Shown piece by piece: positions 1-9,065 of a stretch of 64,000 bases of DNA; positions within the stretch are counted from its first letter, which is position 1; each line of letters starts with the position of its first letter. A model generated the notes under the pieces. That model saw nothing but the letters and a program-made list of their open reading frames with translations. It had not been told where the DNA came from and did no database searches. Position numbers and translations under genes: made by a program. The stretch comes from Nocardia panacis (GTDB lineage Bacteria; Actinomycetota; Actinomycetes; Mycobacteriales; Mycobacteriaceae): positions 85,421 through 149,420 of the forward strand of contig NZ_QZFU01000017.1 in NCBI RefSeq assembly GCF_003598715.1, in the 5' to 3' direction.

Positions 1-1816
1 GGCGGGTCCGATCCGCTTCGCCCGCCTCCCCTAGACGCTGCTCGGCGTACTCCTTGATCGTGCCGAGCATCCGATACCTTTCGCCCGCACTGACCAGCAG
101 CGACTTCTCGGTCAACGCGGTCAGCAACTCGAACACCGCACCCGACTCGATCACGGTGTCGCCGTCGGCACCGGCGCAGACCTGTTCGGCCGCGGCGGCA
201 CTCGCGCCACCGCAGAACACCGCGAGTCTGCGCAGCACCACCCGTTCGGCCGCGCTCAACAGCTCCCAACTCCAGTCGATCAGCGCGCGCAGGGTCCGAT
301 GCCGGGGCAGTGCGGTGCGGCTGCCGCCGGTCAGCAGGCGGAACCGGTCGTCGAGCCGGTCGGCCAGTTGTTCGACAGATATGGTGCGCAACTTGGCCGC
401 CGCGAGTTCGAGCGCCAAGGGCATCCCGTCCAAGGCTCGGCAGACGCGCGCCATGGTCGACAACGTGTGGGCATCGGCGGCGATATCCTTGCGCACCGCG
501 CAGGCCCGGTCGCGCAATAACCGCACAGCCGCGGCGGATTCGATTTCGCTCGAATCCGCGTCCGGCGCCGGGAGTTCCAGCGGCTCGACCTGCCACAGCG
601 CCTCACCGGTGATGCCGAGGGACTCCCTGCTCGTCGCGAGGATCCGCAGCCGAGGGCAGTGCGCGAGCACCCGATCGGCGAAGCTCGCCGCGGCTTCGAT
701 GACGTGCTCGCAGTTGTCCAGAATCAGCAGCATCTCCTGCGCGCGCAGCGCGGCGATGACGCGGTCCGTGGGATCCGGGTCCGGCGCCTCGCCGAGCAGC
801 CCGTCCCGCAGTCCGAGCGCGACGAGAGCCGCCCGCGCGACGTTGTTCCCGGCTTCCACGCGGTCGATGGTCGCGAGTTCGACCAGATAGACACCACCGG
901 CCAGATCGCCGAGCAAGGTGCGCGCGGTTTCTGTAGCCAGCCTCGTTTTCCCCAAACCACCCGGCCCGACAACAGTGCTCAACCGATGCTCGGCGATTAG
1001 CGCGCGCACCGCGACGACATCGGCGTCCCGGCCGACGAAACTGGTCAACTCGGCCCGCAAATTGGATTTCCGATCCTCCCCGCGCAATTCCCCCCGCAAC
1101 AGCGCGATATGCAGTGCGGACAGCTCCGGCGCCGGATCAACCCCCAACTCCTCGGCCAGCGCCTCCCTCGTGCGCTGATACACCCGCAACGCCTCGGTAT
1201 CCCGACCCGCTGCGGCGAGCGCCCGCATCAACGCGGCCACGAACCGCTCCCGAACCGGATGCGCCGCAACCAATTCGGTCAGTTCCCGCACCAACTCCGC
1301 ACCGTGACCGAGCCCGACCTCCGCGTCGAACCGATCTTCCAGCGCCGTCAAACGCAACCCCTCCAGCCGAGAAACCGCCGCATCGAACGCCGGACTCTCC
1401 CGCAATCCGATATCCGACATCGCCGCACCCCGCCACAACCCCAGCCCCTCCCGCAACCTGTTGGGACCCCCGCCATCACGAGCCAGATCAATCAGCCGTT
1501 CGAACCGCACGGCATCGACCTCATCGGCCGTCACCAGCAACCGATACCCATCCCCCCGCCCTTCGAGCAGTCCCTCCGGCAACACCTTCCGCAACCGGAA
1601 GACCAAACGTTGCAACGCATTCGACGCATCCGCTGGCGGCCTCGCACCCCAAACCCAGTCAACCAGCATCGCCTTCGAACAAACCTGCCCCGGCCGAAGC
1701 GCCAACGCCCCCAACAGCCCCCGCAATCGCGCCCCCGACACCTCGACCAAAACCCCATCGGCCGTCCGAACCTCGAACGGCCCGAGCACTCCGATCCACA
1801 CCCCCGACCCTCCCAT
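1..1816 (-). CDS. SARP/AfsR-type transcriptional regulator with BTAD and NB-ARC ATPase domains (C-terminus off window)
   Basis: The reading frame is open from an ATG at 1816 to the left edge, so the C-terminus is missing. The first ~95 residues read as an OmpR-like winged helix of the SARP type (FEVRTADG, ARLRGLLGALAL, LVDWVW). A bacterial transcriptional activation (BTAD) helical domain follows to ~250 (ELVAAHPVRERFVAALMRAL). Next is a P-loop ATPase opening with FVGRD and a Walker A GPGGLGKT, then the Walker B-like LLILDNCEH and LATSRE. This is the architecture of AfsR/LuxR-like regulators of secondary metabolism or unknown targets. GTG at 1840 is an alternative start directly after an in-frame stop. 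A GGAGG-like site lies 12 nt before the ATG. The target is unknown; no biosynthetic genes adjoin it here. Confidence 0.85.
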   Translation of the reverse strand, partial: MGGSGVWIGVLGPFEVRTADGVLVEVSGARLRGLLGALALRPGQVCSKAMLVDWVWGARPPADASNALQRLVFRLRKVLPEGLLEGRGDGYRLLVTADEVDAVRFERLIDLARDGGGPNRLREGLGLWRGAAMSDIGLRESPAFDAAVSRLEGLRLTALEDRFDAEVGLGHGAELVRELTELVAAHPVRERFVAALMRALAAAGRDTEALRVYQRTREALAEELGVDPAPELSALHIALLRGELRGEDRKSNLRAELTSFVGRDADVVAVRALIAEHRLSTVVGPGGLGKTRLATETARTLLGDLAGGVYLVELATIDRVEAGNNVARAALVALGLRDGLLGEAPDPDPTDRVIAALRAQEMLLILDNCEHVIEAAASFADRVLAHCPRLRILATSRESLGITGEALWQVEPLELPAPDADSSEIESAAAVRLLRDRACAVRKDIAADAHTLSTMARVCRALDGMPLALELAAAKLRTISVEQLADRLDDRFRLLTGGSRTALPRHRTLRALIDWSWELLSAAERVVLRRLAVFCGGASAAAAEQVCAGADGDTVIESGAVFELLTALTEKSLLVSAGERYRMLGTIKEYAEQRLGEAGEADRTR

Positions 1817-1877
1817 CCGCGAACCAAACCTCCGCTGCACCTACCCCACCCCGGCCGTCGTCGCCTGCACGCGGCCG

Positions 1878-2294
1878 CTAGACCGCGACGACCGTCAACA
1901 GCGGATCGATATCCTTGAAGTCGTCGGCATTTCGAGTGAACAGCGGCAGATCGTGCACTGAAGCCACGGCGGCGATCATGAGGTCCATCTTCCGCGGTTT
2001 GGGATTCCGTTTCGACGCCACAACCAATTTCGCCATCGACGTGAAGCGCCTGGCCGCGTCGGAGCCGAATGGCAGGGCTTCGAAACCGTGCTCCACAACC
2101 AAGAGTCGCTCGGTGCGCAGAGCGAGTTCCGCAGGCGCCGCAGCCATCGCGATACCTAAACCCAACTCGGCCAAGGTAACCGTGCTGATTTTCCCCAAGA
2201 TGGGCAGTTCGCTCTCGGGGATCTTCGCGATGTCGATGAGCACACAGGTGTCGAGAAGTCCGACCGGATGACGATGCTTCGGCACTTCAGTCAC
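1878..2294 (-). CDS. vapC: VapC-type PIN-domain ribonuclease toxin
   Basis: A 138-aa PIN-domain protein, the usual VapC length. Conserved acidic residues are visible: D15 in LLDTCVL, E43 in TVTLAELG, and late acidic positions in the segment KMDLMIAA to FTRNADDF. Such proteins are Mg-dependent RNases that cleave tRNA or rRNA when freed from the antitoxin. GTG at 2294 is chosen because it overlaps the antitoxin's TGA (GTGACTGA), the usual arrangement for translational coupling. A longer upstream frame exists but would read through the antitoxin gene. Confidence 0.88.
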   Translation of the reverse strand: MTEVPKHRHPVGLLDTCVLIDIAKIPESELPILGKISTVTLAELGLGIAMAAAPAELALRTERLLVVEHGFEALPFGSDAARRFTSMAKLVVASKRNPKPRKMDLMIAAVASVHDLPLFTRNADDFKDIDPLLTVVAV

Positions 2295-2541
2295 CGAGCC
2301 GATCGGGACCGAAGAACGCCTCGATCTCGGCACGCTCCTGCGCACTGTCGCCCGCACCGGTGAAGCCTGCGAACCGAACCTTGAGCTCCGCGATGGACAT
2401 GTCACGGTGCGGCTGGATCGGCCGCAACTCGCCGACGGGACGACCATTCCGGGTGATGATGAAGTCTTCGCCCGCCTCCAGCGCATCCATCACACCTGCA
2501 CTACCGTTGCGCAGCTCAGCCTGGGTAATCGTTCTCGTCAT
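2287..2541 (-). CDS. vapB: VapB antitoxin, Phd/YefM fold
   Basis: An 84-aa antitoxin directly upstream of and overlapping the PIN toxin. The N-terminal half has the Phd/YefM DNA-binding pattern (TQAELRNGSAGVMDALEAGEDFIITRNGRPVGEL). The C-terminal half, ending in ERAEIEAFFGPDRLGD, would wrap the toxin. ATG at 2541 abuts GAGGAG with no spacer, and the operator palindrome begins only 9 nt upstream. The transcript leader must therefore be very short or absent. The complex probably represses its own promoter, as is usual for the family. Confidence 0.88.
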   Translation of the reverse strand: MTRTITQAELRNGSAGVMDALEAGEDFIITRNGRPVGELRPIQPHRDMSIAELKVRFAGFTGAGDSAQERAEIEAFFGPDRLGD

Positions 2542-2549
2542 CTCCTCAA

Positions 2550-2578
2550 GATAGCATTCGATGCTATCCGATGCTATC
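2550..2578. promoter_or_regulatory. Palindromic operator of the vapBC promoter
   Basis: ATAGCAT-TCG-ATGCTAT (2551-2567) is a perfect 7-bp inverted repeat, and a third ATGCTAT follows at 2571-2577 after CCG. It lies just before the antitoxin start. The position and symmetry suggest the VapBC autorepression site, and the extra half-site could allow cooperative binding. Confidence 0.7.
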
Positions 2579-2702
2579 TACTGGTCGACATCATCCAACC
2601 GATCCGCGTGGACGGAATCGCAGTAGGTGCAGCGCCCGGATTGCGGCCTGCCGGGCGCGTCGCGCTTGACTCTCCAGCTGTGGGAGAGCGCACCCTGACC
2701 GG

Positions 2703-3269
2703 ATGAAGATCGATCTGTTGAAAGCGGACCGGGACTACTACGACGCGCCCACGGAGCCGACGCTGCGGACCTTCGGCCCCTACCCCTACGCGACGGTCGT
2801 GGGGGTAGGCGAGCCGGAAGGGGAACGGTATGTCGAGGCGGTAGGGGAGTTGTATCGGGCGGTTTACGGGGCGAAGAAACAGGCCAAGGCACAGGGGCGG
2901 GACTTCACCGTGGCCAAGCTGGAGGGGTTGTGGTGGGTGGAGGGGGATCGGGAACCGTTGAAAGTGCCGCGCGCCGAATGGCATTGGAAGATGATGATTC
3001 GGGTGCCGGAATTCGTTGCGGCGCAACAGCTACAGGGGGTAGCGCACGAGTGGGTCGAGGAGGGGGAATGCGTGCAGGTCATGCATATCGGCCCGTACGC
3101 GACCGAACCCGAGACGCTCGCTCGGCTGGAGGCGTTCATCGCGGAGTCGGGACTGACCTACCGCGACCGGCACCACGAGATCTATCTGTCCGATCCGCGC
3201 AGAACCGCCCCGGAACGGATGAAAACGATTCTGCGGCAGCCGGTTCAGCGGATTTCGCGGCCCAGGTAG
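2703..3269 (+). CDS. GyrI-like small-molecule-binding domain protein
   Basis: A 188-aa protein of the stand-alone GyrI-like (COG4832-type) family, recognised from TFGPYPYATVVGVG near the N-terminus and the C-terminal pattern VQVMHIGPYATEPETLARLEAF followed by HHEIYLSDPRRTAPERMKTILRQPV. These SOUL/GyrI-fold proteins bind hydrophobic or cationic small molecules; most stand-alone members have no known substrate. There is no DNA-binding domain and no signal peptide. The gene converges with the next one, and their 3' ends overlap by 25 nt. Confidence 0.8.
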   Translation: MKIDLLKADRDYYDAPTEPTLRTFGPYPYATVVGVGEPEGERYVEAVGELYRAVYGAKKQAKAQGRDFTVAKLEGLWWVEGDREPLKVPRAEWHWKMMIRVPEFVAAQQLQGVAHEWVEEGECVQVMHIGPYATEPETLARLEAFIAESGLTYRDRHHEIYLSDPRRTAPERMKTILRQPVQRISRPR

Positions 3270-3805
3270 GCGAGCAGTCGACGGTGCGCGGGCGCGTCGG
3301 CGGCCACCAGCACCTCGGGTCCGAACGCGCCCTCCTTGCGGAAGGCATCGATACCGCCGAGCGCGCGCAGGGTGGTGAGCACCTCCTCGCACAACTGCTC
3401 GTCGAGCAGGTCCGCCCGGTCGATGGCGACGGCGACATCCGCGCCGTGGGCAAGGATTTCCATGAGGTGGATCTGCGCGGCCGCGGCGGCGGGCACCTCG
3501 GCGAACGGCAGCACGACGGTGGCCTCCAGCGCGTCGGGCCGATGCCAGGCGGCGCGGCCGACCTCGGCGGCCGCGGCGTAGGCGGCCTGCGGATCGCTGG
3601 CGAGCCAATCGGGTTCGTGATCGATATCGGTCTTGCTCACCGCTGCGGCGAAGCTGTACATCGAGCCGACTATGTGGTTGAGCACCGCCCGCACATCCCA
3701 TTCCGCGCAGAGGGTGGGCGCGGTGAGATGTGTGGCCTCGACGGCATCGATGATGGCGGCGGTCGAGTCTATGGCGCGGTCGATCTGTCCGATCACATGG
3801 TCCAT
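3245..3805 (-). CDS. DinB/maleylpyruvate isomerase-fold (TIGR03086-like) protein
   Basis: A 186-aa four-helix-bundle protein of the actinobacterial TIGR03086/mycothiol-dependent isomerase superfamily. It has TLCAEWDVRAVLNHIVGSMY, with the His of the first helix pair, and IHLMEILAHGADVA, with the later His, which are typical metal-binding positions. Many relatives are mycothiol S-transferases or uncharacterised. ATG at 3805 is preferred because GAAGG lies 6 nt upstream; the nearby ATG at 3811 would have no spacer. The substrate is not predictable. Confidence 0.78.
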   Translation of the reverse strand: MDHVIGQIDRAIDSTAAIIDAVEATHLTAPTLCAEWDVRAVLNHIVGSMYSFAAAVSKTDIDHEPDWLASDPQAAYAAAAEVGRAAWHRPDALEATVVLPFAEVPAAAAAQIHLMEILAHGADVAVAIDRADLLDEQLCEEVLTTLRALGGIDAFRKEGAFGPEVLVAADAPAHRRLLAYLGREIR

Positions 3806-4041
3806 GGTCATCCTTCGGTCGATCGGGGCTTGCGCTGCATTGGAACACATCGGACCGACACATTGGGCGAGTTGATGATTGCCTGTCCGACGACCCAAAA
3901 CTTCTGTCCAGGCACCGTTTTGGTGCGACTACTCGACGCAACTGCGAACCCCGCCATCGAGCATAGGCCCCCGCGCCGCGCCGCGCGACGATTGATATCA
4001 AAATTCAATGAAATCCGCTGCGGCACAGCGCGAGTCGCACG

Positions 4042-4308
4042 TCAGCCCGCGCGGGGCGGCGACCCGTTCCGCTCGGTCTCGCGCTCGCTTACCCCGTGCT
4101 CGGTACCCTCGTCGGCCTCCTGGTCCGGTTCGGGATGCTCGGGTTCGAAGGTCGCGGGCAACTTCTTGATGTGGCGGTTCATCGAGCGAATGAGCAGGGC
4201 GGTGCCCGCGAGCAGGATGAGCACGATCACCAACCCCAGCGGGGACGCCTTGCCGAATTCGGGTCCGGTGGGATTGGCGGGGGTCTGCGCCAGCAGCACC
4301 ATGATCAC
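4042..4308 (-). CDS. Small single-pass membrane protein downstream of mca (Rv1083-like)
   Basis: An 88-aa protein: a short N-terminus, one hydrophobic segment ([20 protein letters not shown]) and an acidic tail rich in Glu and Pro. GTG at 4308 overlaps the mca stop (GTGA), with ATG at 4302 as an alternative. Size and position match the small hypothetical that follows mca in M. tuberculosis (Rv1083, from memory). Function is unknown; coupling to mca suggests a link to mycothiol metabolism, which is inference. Confidence 0.75.
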   Translation of the reverse strand: MIMVLLAQTPANPTGPEFGKASPLGLVIVLILLAGTALLIRSMNRHIKKLPATFEPEHPEPDQEADEGTEHGVSERETERNGSPPRAG

Positions 4309-5189
4309 TGGATCTCGTCCTCGATGCCGGCGAACAGGTCCGTCTCGGGCAGCGTGGTCGGCACCCGCGACTGCGCCAGCTCGAACTCCTCGGTGGGCCA
4401 CAGCCGCTGCTGCATCTCCATCGGAATCGCGAAGAAGACGCCATTGGGGTCGATCTGGGTGGCATGGGCGCGCAGGGCGTCATCGCGCTGCGGGAAGTAC
4501 TTGGCGCACTCCACTCTGGTGGTGACTCTGCTCAACCCGTCGGGGCGGCCGGAGCGGTATTCGCGCATCCGGTCGTACCACTCCTGCAGCGGGAACGGCT
4601 CGCCGAGCTTCGCGTATTCGGCGGCGAACGCCTCGAGTCGGCCCAGGGTGAACCCGTGGTCGTAGTAGATCTTCAGCGGCGTCCACGGCTCGCCCGCGTC
4701 GGGGAAGCGCTCCGGATCGCCCGCGGCCGCAAAGGCCGCCATGGACACCTCGTGGCAGCGGATGTGATCCGGATGCGGGTAGCCACCGTTCTCGTCGTAG
4801 GTGGTCATGACGTGGGGGCGGAATTCGCGGATGACCCGCACCAGCGCCTCGGTGGACTCCTCCAGCGGCACCAGCGCGAAACTGCCCTCGGGCAGCGGCG
4901 GCAGCGGATCGCCCTCGGGCAGGCCGGAATCCACGTAGCCGAGCCAGTGCTGCCGCACGCCGAGCGCGCGGGCGGCCTCGGCCATCTCCTCGCGCCGGAT
5001 CTCGTCGATGCGCTCCAGCACGCCGGGCGTATCCATGGCCGGATTCAGAATGCTGCCGCGCTCGCCCCCGGTCAGCGTGACGACGAGGACTTCGTGTCCC
5101 TCGTCGGCGTAGCGGGCCATGGTCGCCGCGCCCTTGCTGGATTCGTCGTCGGGGTGGGCGTGCACCGCCATGAGGCGAAAGCCACTCAC
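4305..5189 (-). CDS. mca: Mycothiol S-conjugate amidase
   Basis: A 294-aa zinc amidase of the MshB/Mca (LmbE, PF02585) family. It cleaves mycothiol S-conjugates into a mercapturate, which is exported, and GlcN-Ins, so it is a detoxification enzyme. The metal site reads [13 protein letters not shown] near the N-terminus, with the later His in [13 protein letters not shown]. The tail [29 protein letters not shown] is typical of Mca rather than MshB. GTG at 5189 puts the conserved core right at the N-terminus. A longer in-frame version to 5366 would run into the divergent DUF4307 gene and has no family similarity. Confidence 0.93.
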   Translation of the reverse strand: MSGFRLMAVHAHPDDESSKGAATMARYADEGHEVLVVTLTGGERGSILNPAMDTPGVLERIDEIRREEMAEAARALGVRQHWLGYVDSGLPEGDPLPPLPEGSFALVPLEESTEALVRVIREFRPHVMTTYDENGGYPHPDHIRCHEVSMAAFAAAGDPERFPDAGEPWTPLKIYYDHGFTLGRLEAFAAEYAKLGEPFPLQEWYDRMREYRSGRPDGLSRVTTRVECAKYFPQRDDALRAHATQIDPNGVFFAIPMEMQQRLWPTEEFELAQSRVPTTLPETDLFAGIEDEIQ

Positions 5190-5293
5190 GTCTCGTTCAC
5201 CGTCGCTCTCGCTCGCGGGTGTCTGGTCTTCGTTTTCTATAGTTCCATTCGACCCGATTTTGTTCCGACGTACCCCCCAGGGAGCGGCCCGTA

Positions 5294-5719
5294 ATGAGTG
5301 AATCCGCCGACCTGCGCGCCGACCGGTACGGCGCGCGGCCCCCGCGTCGCCGCCGCTGGATTCCACTGGCGCTGGGCGCGGTGGTGATCCTCGCGGGCCT
5401 CGGCGTGGCCTTCGTCGGCTTCCGCAGCTACGGACCGTCCGATATCGACTCCGAATCGTTGGGTTACACCGTTGACGACGATTCGACCACGAGCATCCGA
5501 ATGAAGGTGACCCGCAAGGACCCGCACCGACCGGTGGTGTGCATCGTGCGGGCCATGACGCGCGACGGTTCGGAGGTGGGGCGGCGCGAGGTGCTGATCG
5601 AGCCGTCCGACAGCGGCACGGTGGAGGTGAACACGATCATCAAATCCTCGGCGCGACCGGCCGCGGGCCACGTGTACGGGTGCTCGGACCAGGTCCCCGA
5701 CTACCTGCGCGCGGGCTGA
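5294..5719 (+). CDS. DUF4307 membrane protein (Rv1081c-like)
   Basis: 141 aa: a basic N-terminus (RPPRRRRW), one transmembrane segment ([21 protein letters not shown]) and an extracytoplasmic beta-rich domain ending in [15 protein letters not shown]. This is the DUF4307 pattern found between mca and greA in mycobacteria. It diverges from mca across a ~100-bp shared promoter region. AGGGAG lies 9 nt before the ATG. Function is unknown. Confidence 0.85.
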   Translation: MSESADLRADRYGARPPRRRRWIPLALGAVVILAGLGVAFVGFRSYGPSDIDSESLGYTVDDDSTTSIRMKVTRKDPHRPVVCIVRAMTRDGSEVGRREVLIEPSDSGTVEVNTIIKSSARPAAGHVYGCSDQVPDYLRAG

Positions 5720-6022
5720 ATCGACCCATTTCGGATCGTGACGCCCGGTAAAATCAACTCCGACCTGCGTGTTTAGTACTCATGCTAAAATGGCGTGACA
5801 CACGGTTCCGGGGTTCGGAGCCGTGTTTGCTGCATTGACGGCCAGCGCCGAGCGTACGGGCGGTTTTCGATCGCGTCCGGGATCGGGGTCCTGTCGGAGT
5901 TGTACACGACTCCTAGGGAACGCTGTGGCCGTCGGCTGGTGCGTGCCTGCGCTCCGGGTGGGTACTGCAGCTGCTACACCGAATCCCGTTCCGCCGGGAA
6001 CAACTACTAGGGAGTGATCGAG
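5720..6022 (+). other. Intergenic region upstream of greA with hairpin and AT-rich promoter-like element
   Basis: About 300 bp without a credible gene. It holds an AT-rich stretch with TAAAAT at 5786-5791, which could be a -10 box, then an 11-bp hairpin, then roughly 180 bp of leader to the greA ribosome site AGGGAG. A transcript from the TAAAAT would carry the hairpin near its 5' end. Which role the hairpin has cannot be decided by eye. Confidence 0.4.
5800..5826 (+). terminator. Strong hairpin, possible terminator of the DUF4307 transcript
   Basis: The 11-nt arm ACACGGTTCCG pairs with CGGAGCCGTGT (one G-T pair) around a GGGTT loop, followed by only two T residues. It lies 80 nt after the DUF4307 stop. 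It could instead be a 5' structure of the greA mRNA. Confidence 0.45.
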
Positions 6023-6517
6023 ATGACTGAGACGCAAGTGACCTGGCTGACCCCGGAGTCGCACGACAGGCTCAAGAGCGAACTCGACGCGCTCATCGCC
6101 AACCGTCCGGTCATCGCCGCCGAGATCAACGAACGCCGCGAAGAGGGCGACCTCAAGGAGAACGGCGGCTACCACGCGGCGCGCGAGGAACAGGGCCAGC
6201 AGGAGGCGCGCATCCGCCAACTGCAGGAACTGCTGAACAACGCAAAGGTCGGCGTCGCGCCCACCAAGTCGGGTGTCGCCCTGCCGGGTTCGGTCGTCAA
6301 GGTCTACTACGACGGTGACGAATCCGATACCGAGACCTTCCTGATCGCGACCCGCGAGGAGGGTCTGAGCGATTCGAAGCTCGAGACCTACTCGCCGAGT
6401 TCGCCGCTGGGCCGCGCGCTCATCAACGCCAAGGTCGGCGAGACGCGCGAGTACACCCTGCCCAATGGCAACACCATGAAGGTCACCCTGATCAGCGCCG
6501 AGCCCTACCACAGCTGA
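6023..6517 (+). CDS. greA: Transcription elongation factor GreA
   Basis: 164 aa, the same length as mycobacterial GreA. The N-terminal coiled coil ([29 protein letters not shown]) carries the acidic tip [26 protein letters not shown], which enters the RNA polymerase secondary channel and stimulates cleavage of backtracked RNA. The C-terminal FKBP-like domain ends [25 protein letters not shown] at 6023 is chosen over GTG at 6014 because AGGGAG lies 8 nt upstream and the encoded start ([12 protein letters not shown]) matches the family. Confidence 0.96.
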   Translation: MTETQVTWLTPESHDRLKSELDALIANRPVIAAEINERREEGDLKENGGYHAAREEQGQQEARIRQLQELLNNAKVGVAPTKSGVALPGSVVKVYYDGDESDTETFLIATREEGLSDSKLETYSPSSPLGRALINAKVGETREYTLPNGNTMKVTLISAEPYHS

Positions 6518-6552
6518 GGTGCGCGGCCTCGGCCGCGAACACACCGAAACGC

Positions 6553-6592
6553 ACGAGCGGCCGCGCCAAGTACCCTGGCGCGGCCGCTTCGT
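6553..6592. terminator. Bidirectional terminator between greA and metB
   Basis: A perfect 13-bp GC-rich stem (AGCGGCCGCGCCA at 6556-6568 with its complement at 6576-6588) and a 7-nt loop. The stem can extend outward past a one-base bulge. It sits between two convergent genes. Confidence 0.8.
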
Positions 6593-6605
6593 CATTGTCC
6601 GGACC

Positions 6606-7748
6606 CTAGCTCAGGGCCTGCTCGATATCGGCCAGCAGGTCGGGGGCGTCCTCGATACCCGCCGAGAGCCGGACCAGATCCTCGGGCACCTCCAATTGCG
6701 AACCCGCCGTGGAGGCGTGGGTCATGGCGGCCGGATGCTCGATCAGCGACTCGACACCGCCGAGCGATTCGGCGAGGGTGAACACCTTGGTGCGCGAGCA
6801 GAACTCCTGCGCCGCGGCGCGCCCGCCGTGCAACCGCACCGAGAGCATGCCGCCGAAGCGGCGCATCTGCTTGTCGGCGACCAGGTGGCCGGGATGCTCG
6901 GCCAGGCCCGGATAGATGACCTGCGCGATCTTCGGGTGGTTGACCAGCAGTTCGGCCAAACGCTCGGCATTGTCGCAGTGCCGCTCCATGCGCAGGGCGA
7001 GGGTCTTGATGCCGCGCATGGTGAGGTAGGCGTCGAAGGGGCCGGGCACCGCGCCCGCGCCGTTCTGCAGGAAGGCGAACGCGGCGTCGAGTTCGGGATC
7101 GTCGGTGATCAGCGCGCCGCCGACCACATCGGAATGACCGCCGAGGTATTTGGTGGTGGAGTGCAGCACGATATCCGCGCCGAGCCGCAACGGCTGCTGC
7201 AGGTAGGGGGTGGCGAAAGTGTTGTCCACCACCAGCTTCGCCCCTGCGGTGTGCGCGATCTGCGACAGGGCCGGGATATCGCCGATGCTGAGCAGCGGGT
7301 TGGTGGGCGTCTCGACCCAGATCAGCTTGGTGTTGGGGCGCACGGCCGCGCGCACCGCGTCGAGGTCGGCGATGTGCGCGGGCGAATGCTCGATCCCCCA
7401 GTGCCGGAAGACCTTGTCGATGAGGCGGAAGGTGCCGCCGTAGGCATCGTCGGGGATGACGAGGTGATCGCCGGGGCGCAGGGTGGCGCGCAGGGCGCAG
7501 TCGGTGGCGGCCATACCGGAGGCGAAGGCCCGTCCGTGCCGACCGGATTCGAGGGCGGCGAGGTTCGCCTCCAGCGCCGACCTGGTCGGATTACCGGTTC
7601 TGGCGTATTCGAATCCGCCGCGCAGGCCGCCGACGCCGTCCTGGGCGAAGGTCGAACTCGCGTAGATGGGCACATTCACCGCGCCGGTCCGCGGATCGGG
7701 ATCGTATCCGGCGTGCACGGCCCTCGTGGAGAATCCCAGCTCGCTCAT
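6606..7748 (-). CDS. metB: Cystathionine gamma-synthase
   Basis: A 380-aa PLP enzyme of the Cys/Met metabolism family (PF01053). It joins O-acyl-homoserine and cysteine to make cystathionine in methionine synthesis. Visible signatures: YARTGNPTRSALE, ASGMAATDCAL, VVDNTFATPYLQQPL, and the PLP lysine K200 in HSTTKYLGGHSDVVGG. The family includes gamma-lyases, which sequence alone separates poorly. The position next to greA and close to cbs matches the mycobacterial metB locus, which supports the synthase or a reversible role in transsulfuration. Confidence 0.9.
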   Translation of the reverse strand: MSELGFSTRAVHAGYDPDPRTGAVNVPIYASSTFAQDGVGGLRGGFEYARTGNPTRSALEANLAALESGRHGRAFASGMAATDCALRATLRPGDHLVIPDDAYGGTFRLIDKVFRHWGIEHSPAHIADLDAVRAAVRPNTKLIWVETPTNPLLSIGDIPALSQIAHTAGAKLVVDNTFATPYLQQPLRLGADIVLHSTTKYLGGHSDVVGGALITDDPELDAAFAFLQNGAGAVPGPFDAYLTMRGIKTLALRMERHCDNAERLAELLVNHPKIAQVIYPGLAEHPGHLVADKQMRRFGGMLSVRLHGGRAAAQEFCSRTKVFTLAESLGGVESLIEHPAAMTHASTAGSQLEVPEDLVRLSAGIEDAPDLLADIEQALS

Positions 7749-7830
7749 GGGCTAAGCGTATGATCCCGCGTTCGCCGGGTGTGCGGCGGGGGCGTGCGTG
7801 AGCCCCGTCTCACCGCGACGACGTCCGAAT

Positions 7831-7836
7831 TAGGCT
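7831..7836 (+). promoter_or_regulatory. -10 box of a probably leaderless acyl-CoA dehydrogenase transcript
   Basis: TAGGCT lies exactly 6 nt before the ATG at 7843, and no ribosome-binding site lies between. This is the geometry expected when transcription begins at the start codon. Confidence 0.6.
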
Positions 7837-7842
7837 TGGCAC

Positions 7843-9018
7843 ATGGTGACTGTGGAAGAACTGTTCGCGATCGATACCCTGCTCTCGGACGAGGAGCGCG
7901 AGATTCGCGCCGCCGTGGCGAGTTTCGCCGCCCAGCGACTGCGACCGCATATCGCCGAATGGTTCGAGGCGGGCACCGTCCCGGTGCGCGAGCTCGCGCC
8001 GGAGCTGGGGCGGCTGGGTCTGCTCGGCATGCATCTCGAGGGTTACGGCTGTGCGGGCCTGTCGGCCACCATGTACGGGTTGGCCTGCCAGGAGTTGGAG
8101 GCCGTGGATTCGGGTGTGCGCAGTCTGGTCTCGGTGCAGGGCTCGCTGGCGATGACCGCCATCCACAAGTTCGGATCCGAGGAGCACAAGCAGCGGTGGC
8201 TGCCGGAGCTGGCGGCGGGCACGGCGATCGGCTGCTTCGGGTTGACCGAACCGGATTTCGGATCCAATCCGGGCGGTATGCGGACCAGGGCCAAGCGCGA
8301 CGGCGCGGACTGGGTGCTCAATGGGTCCAAGATGTGGATCACCAACGGGTCGGTGGCCGATATCGCGGTGATCTGGGCGCAGACCGAGCACGAGGGCAGG
8401 CAGGTGGTGCGCGGCTTCCTGGTGCCCGCCGGGACGCCGGGCTTCACGGCGCGCGAGATGCACCACAAACTGTCGCTGCGGGCCTCGCTGACCGCCGAAC
8501 TGGATCTCGACGATGTGCGCCTGCCCGCCGATGCGGTGCTGCCCGAATCGCGGGGTCTCGGCGCGCCGCTGGCCTGTTTGAGCGAGGCCCGCTTCGGCAT
8601 CGTCTTCGGCGCGCTCGGCGCCGCTCGCGACTGCCTGGCCGCCACCATCGATTACGCCCGCACCCGCGAGGTGTTCGACAAGCCGCTGGCCGCCTACCAG
8701 CTCACCCAGGCCAAATTGGCCGATATGGCACTCGAATTCGGGAAGGGGCAGTTGCTCGCCCTGCACCTGGGCAGGCTCAAGGATCAGGGCCGTGTCACCT
8801 CGGAGCAGGTCAGCGCGGGCAAACTGAATTCCACCAGGGAGGCCATCGCCATCGCGCGCCAGTGTCGCACCATCCTCGGCGCGAACGGCATCACCCTGGA
8901 CTACCCGGTCCTGCGCCACGCCAACAACCTGGAGTCGGTCCTCACCTACGAGGGCACCGCCGAGGTGCACCAGCTGGTGCTCGGCAAGGCACTCACCGAC
9001 GCCAACGCGTTCCGCTGA
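7843..9018 (+). CDS. Acyl-CoA dehydrogenase, glutaryl-CoA dehydrogenase-like
   Basis: 391 aa with the complete ACAD fold. FAD and substrate signatures are FGLTEPDFGSNPGGMRTRA and WVLNGSKMWITNGSVADIAVIWA. The catalytic base is E370 in LTYEGTAEVHQLVLGK. The segments SVQGSLAMTAIHKFGSEEHK and RFGIVFGALGAARDCL resemble glutaryl-CoA dehydrogenases, which oxidise and decarboxylate glutaryl-CoA in lysine and tryptophan catabolism. The exact acyl substrate is inferred only. The gene stands alone, divergent from metB, with a leaderless-type promoter. Confidence 0.85.
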   Translation: MVTVEELFAIDTLLSDEEREIRAAVASFAAQRLRPHIAEWFEAGTVPVRELAPELGRLGLLGMHLEGYGCAGLSATMYGLACQELEAVDSGVRSLVSVQGSLAMTAIHKFGSEEHKQRWLPELAAGTAIGCFGLTEPDFGSNPGGMRTRAKRDGADWVLNGSKMWITNGSVADIAVIWAQTEHEGRQVVRGFLVPAGTPGFTAREMHHKLSLRASLTAELDLDDVRLPADAVLPESRGLGAPLACLSEARFGIVFGALGAARDCLAATIDYARTREVFDKPLAAYQLTQAKLADMALEFGKGQLLALHLGRLKDQGRVTSEQVSAGKLNSTREAIAIARQCRTILGANGITLDYPVLRHANNLESVLTYEGTAEVHQLVLGKALTDANAFR

Positions 9019-9053
9019 GCGGATCCCGCCGAACTCTGGAAAACGCCTGGACC

Positions 9054-9059
9054 TAGACT
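9054..9059 (+). promoter_or_regulatory. -10 box of a probably leaderless transcript
   Basis: TAGACT lies 6 nt before the ATG at 9066 with no Shine-Dalgarno sequence between. Confidence 0.6.
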
Positions 9060-9065
9060 GATCGG

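Noticed and set aside
54..1961. Long plus-strand open frames opposite the SARP regulator
   Set aside because: They are Ser/Arg/Pro-rich complements of a GC-rich coding strand. The minus frame has the Walker A, BTAD and winged-helix motifs.
4305..5366. A 353-codon version of mca starting at 5366
   Set aside because: The extra N-terminus overlaps the divergent DUF4307 gene and lacks family similarity; the amidase core begins right after GTG 5189.
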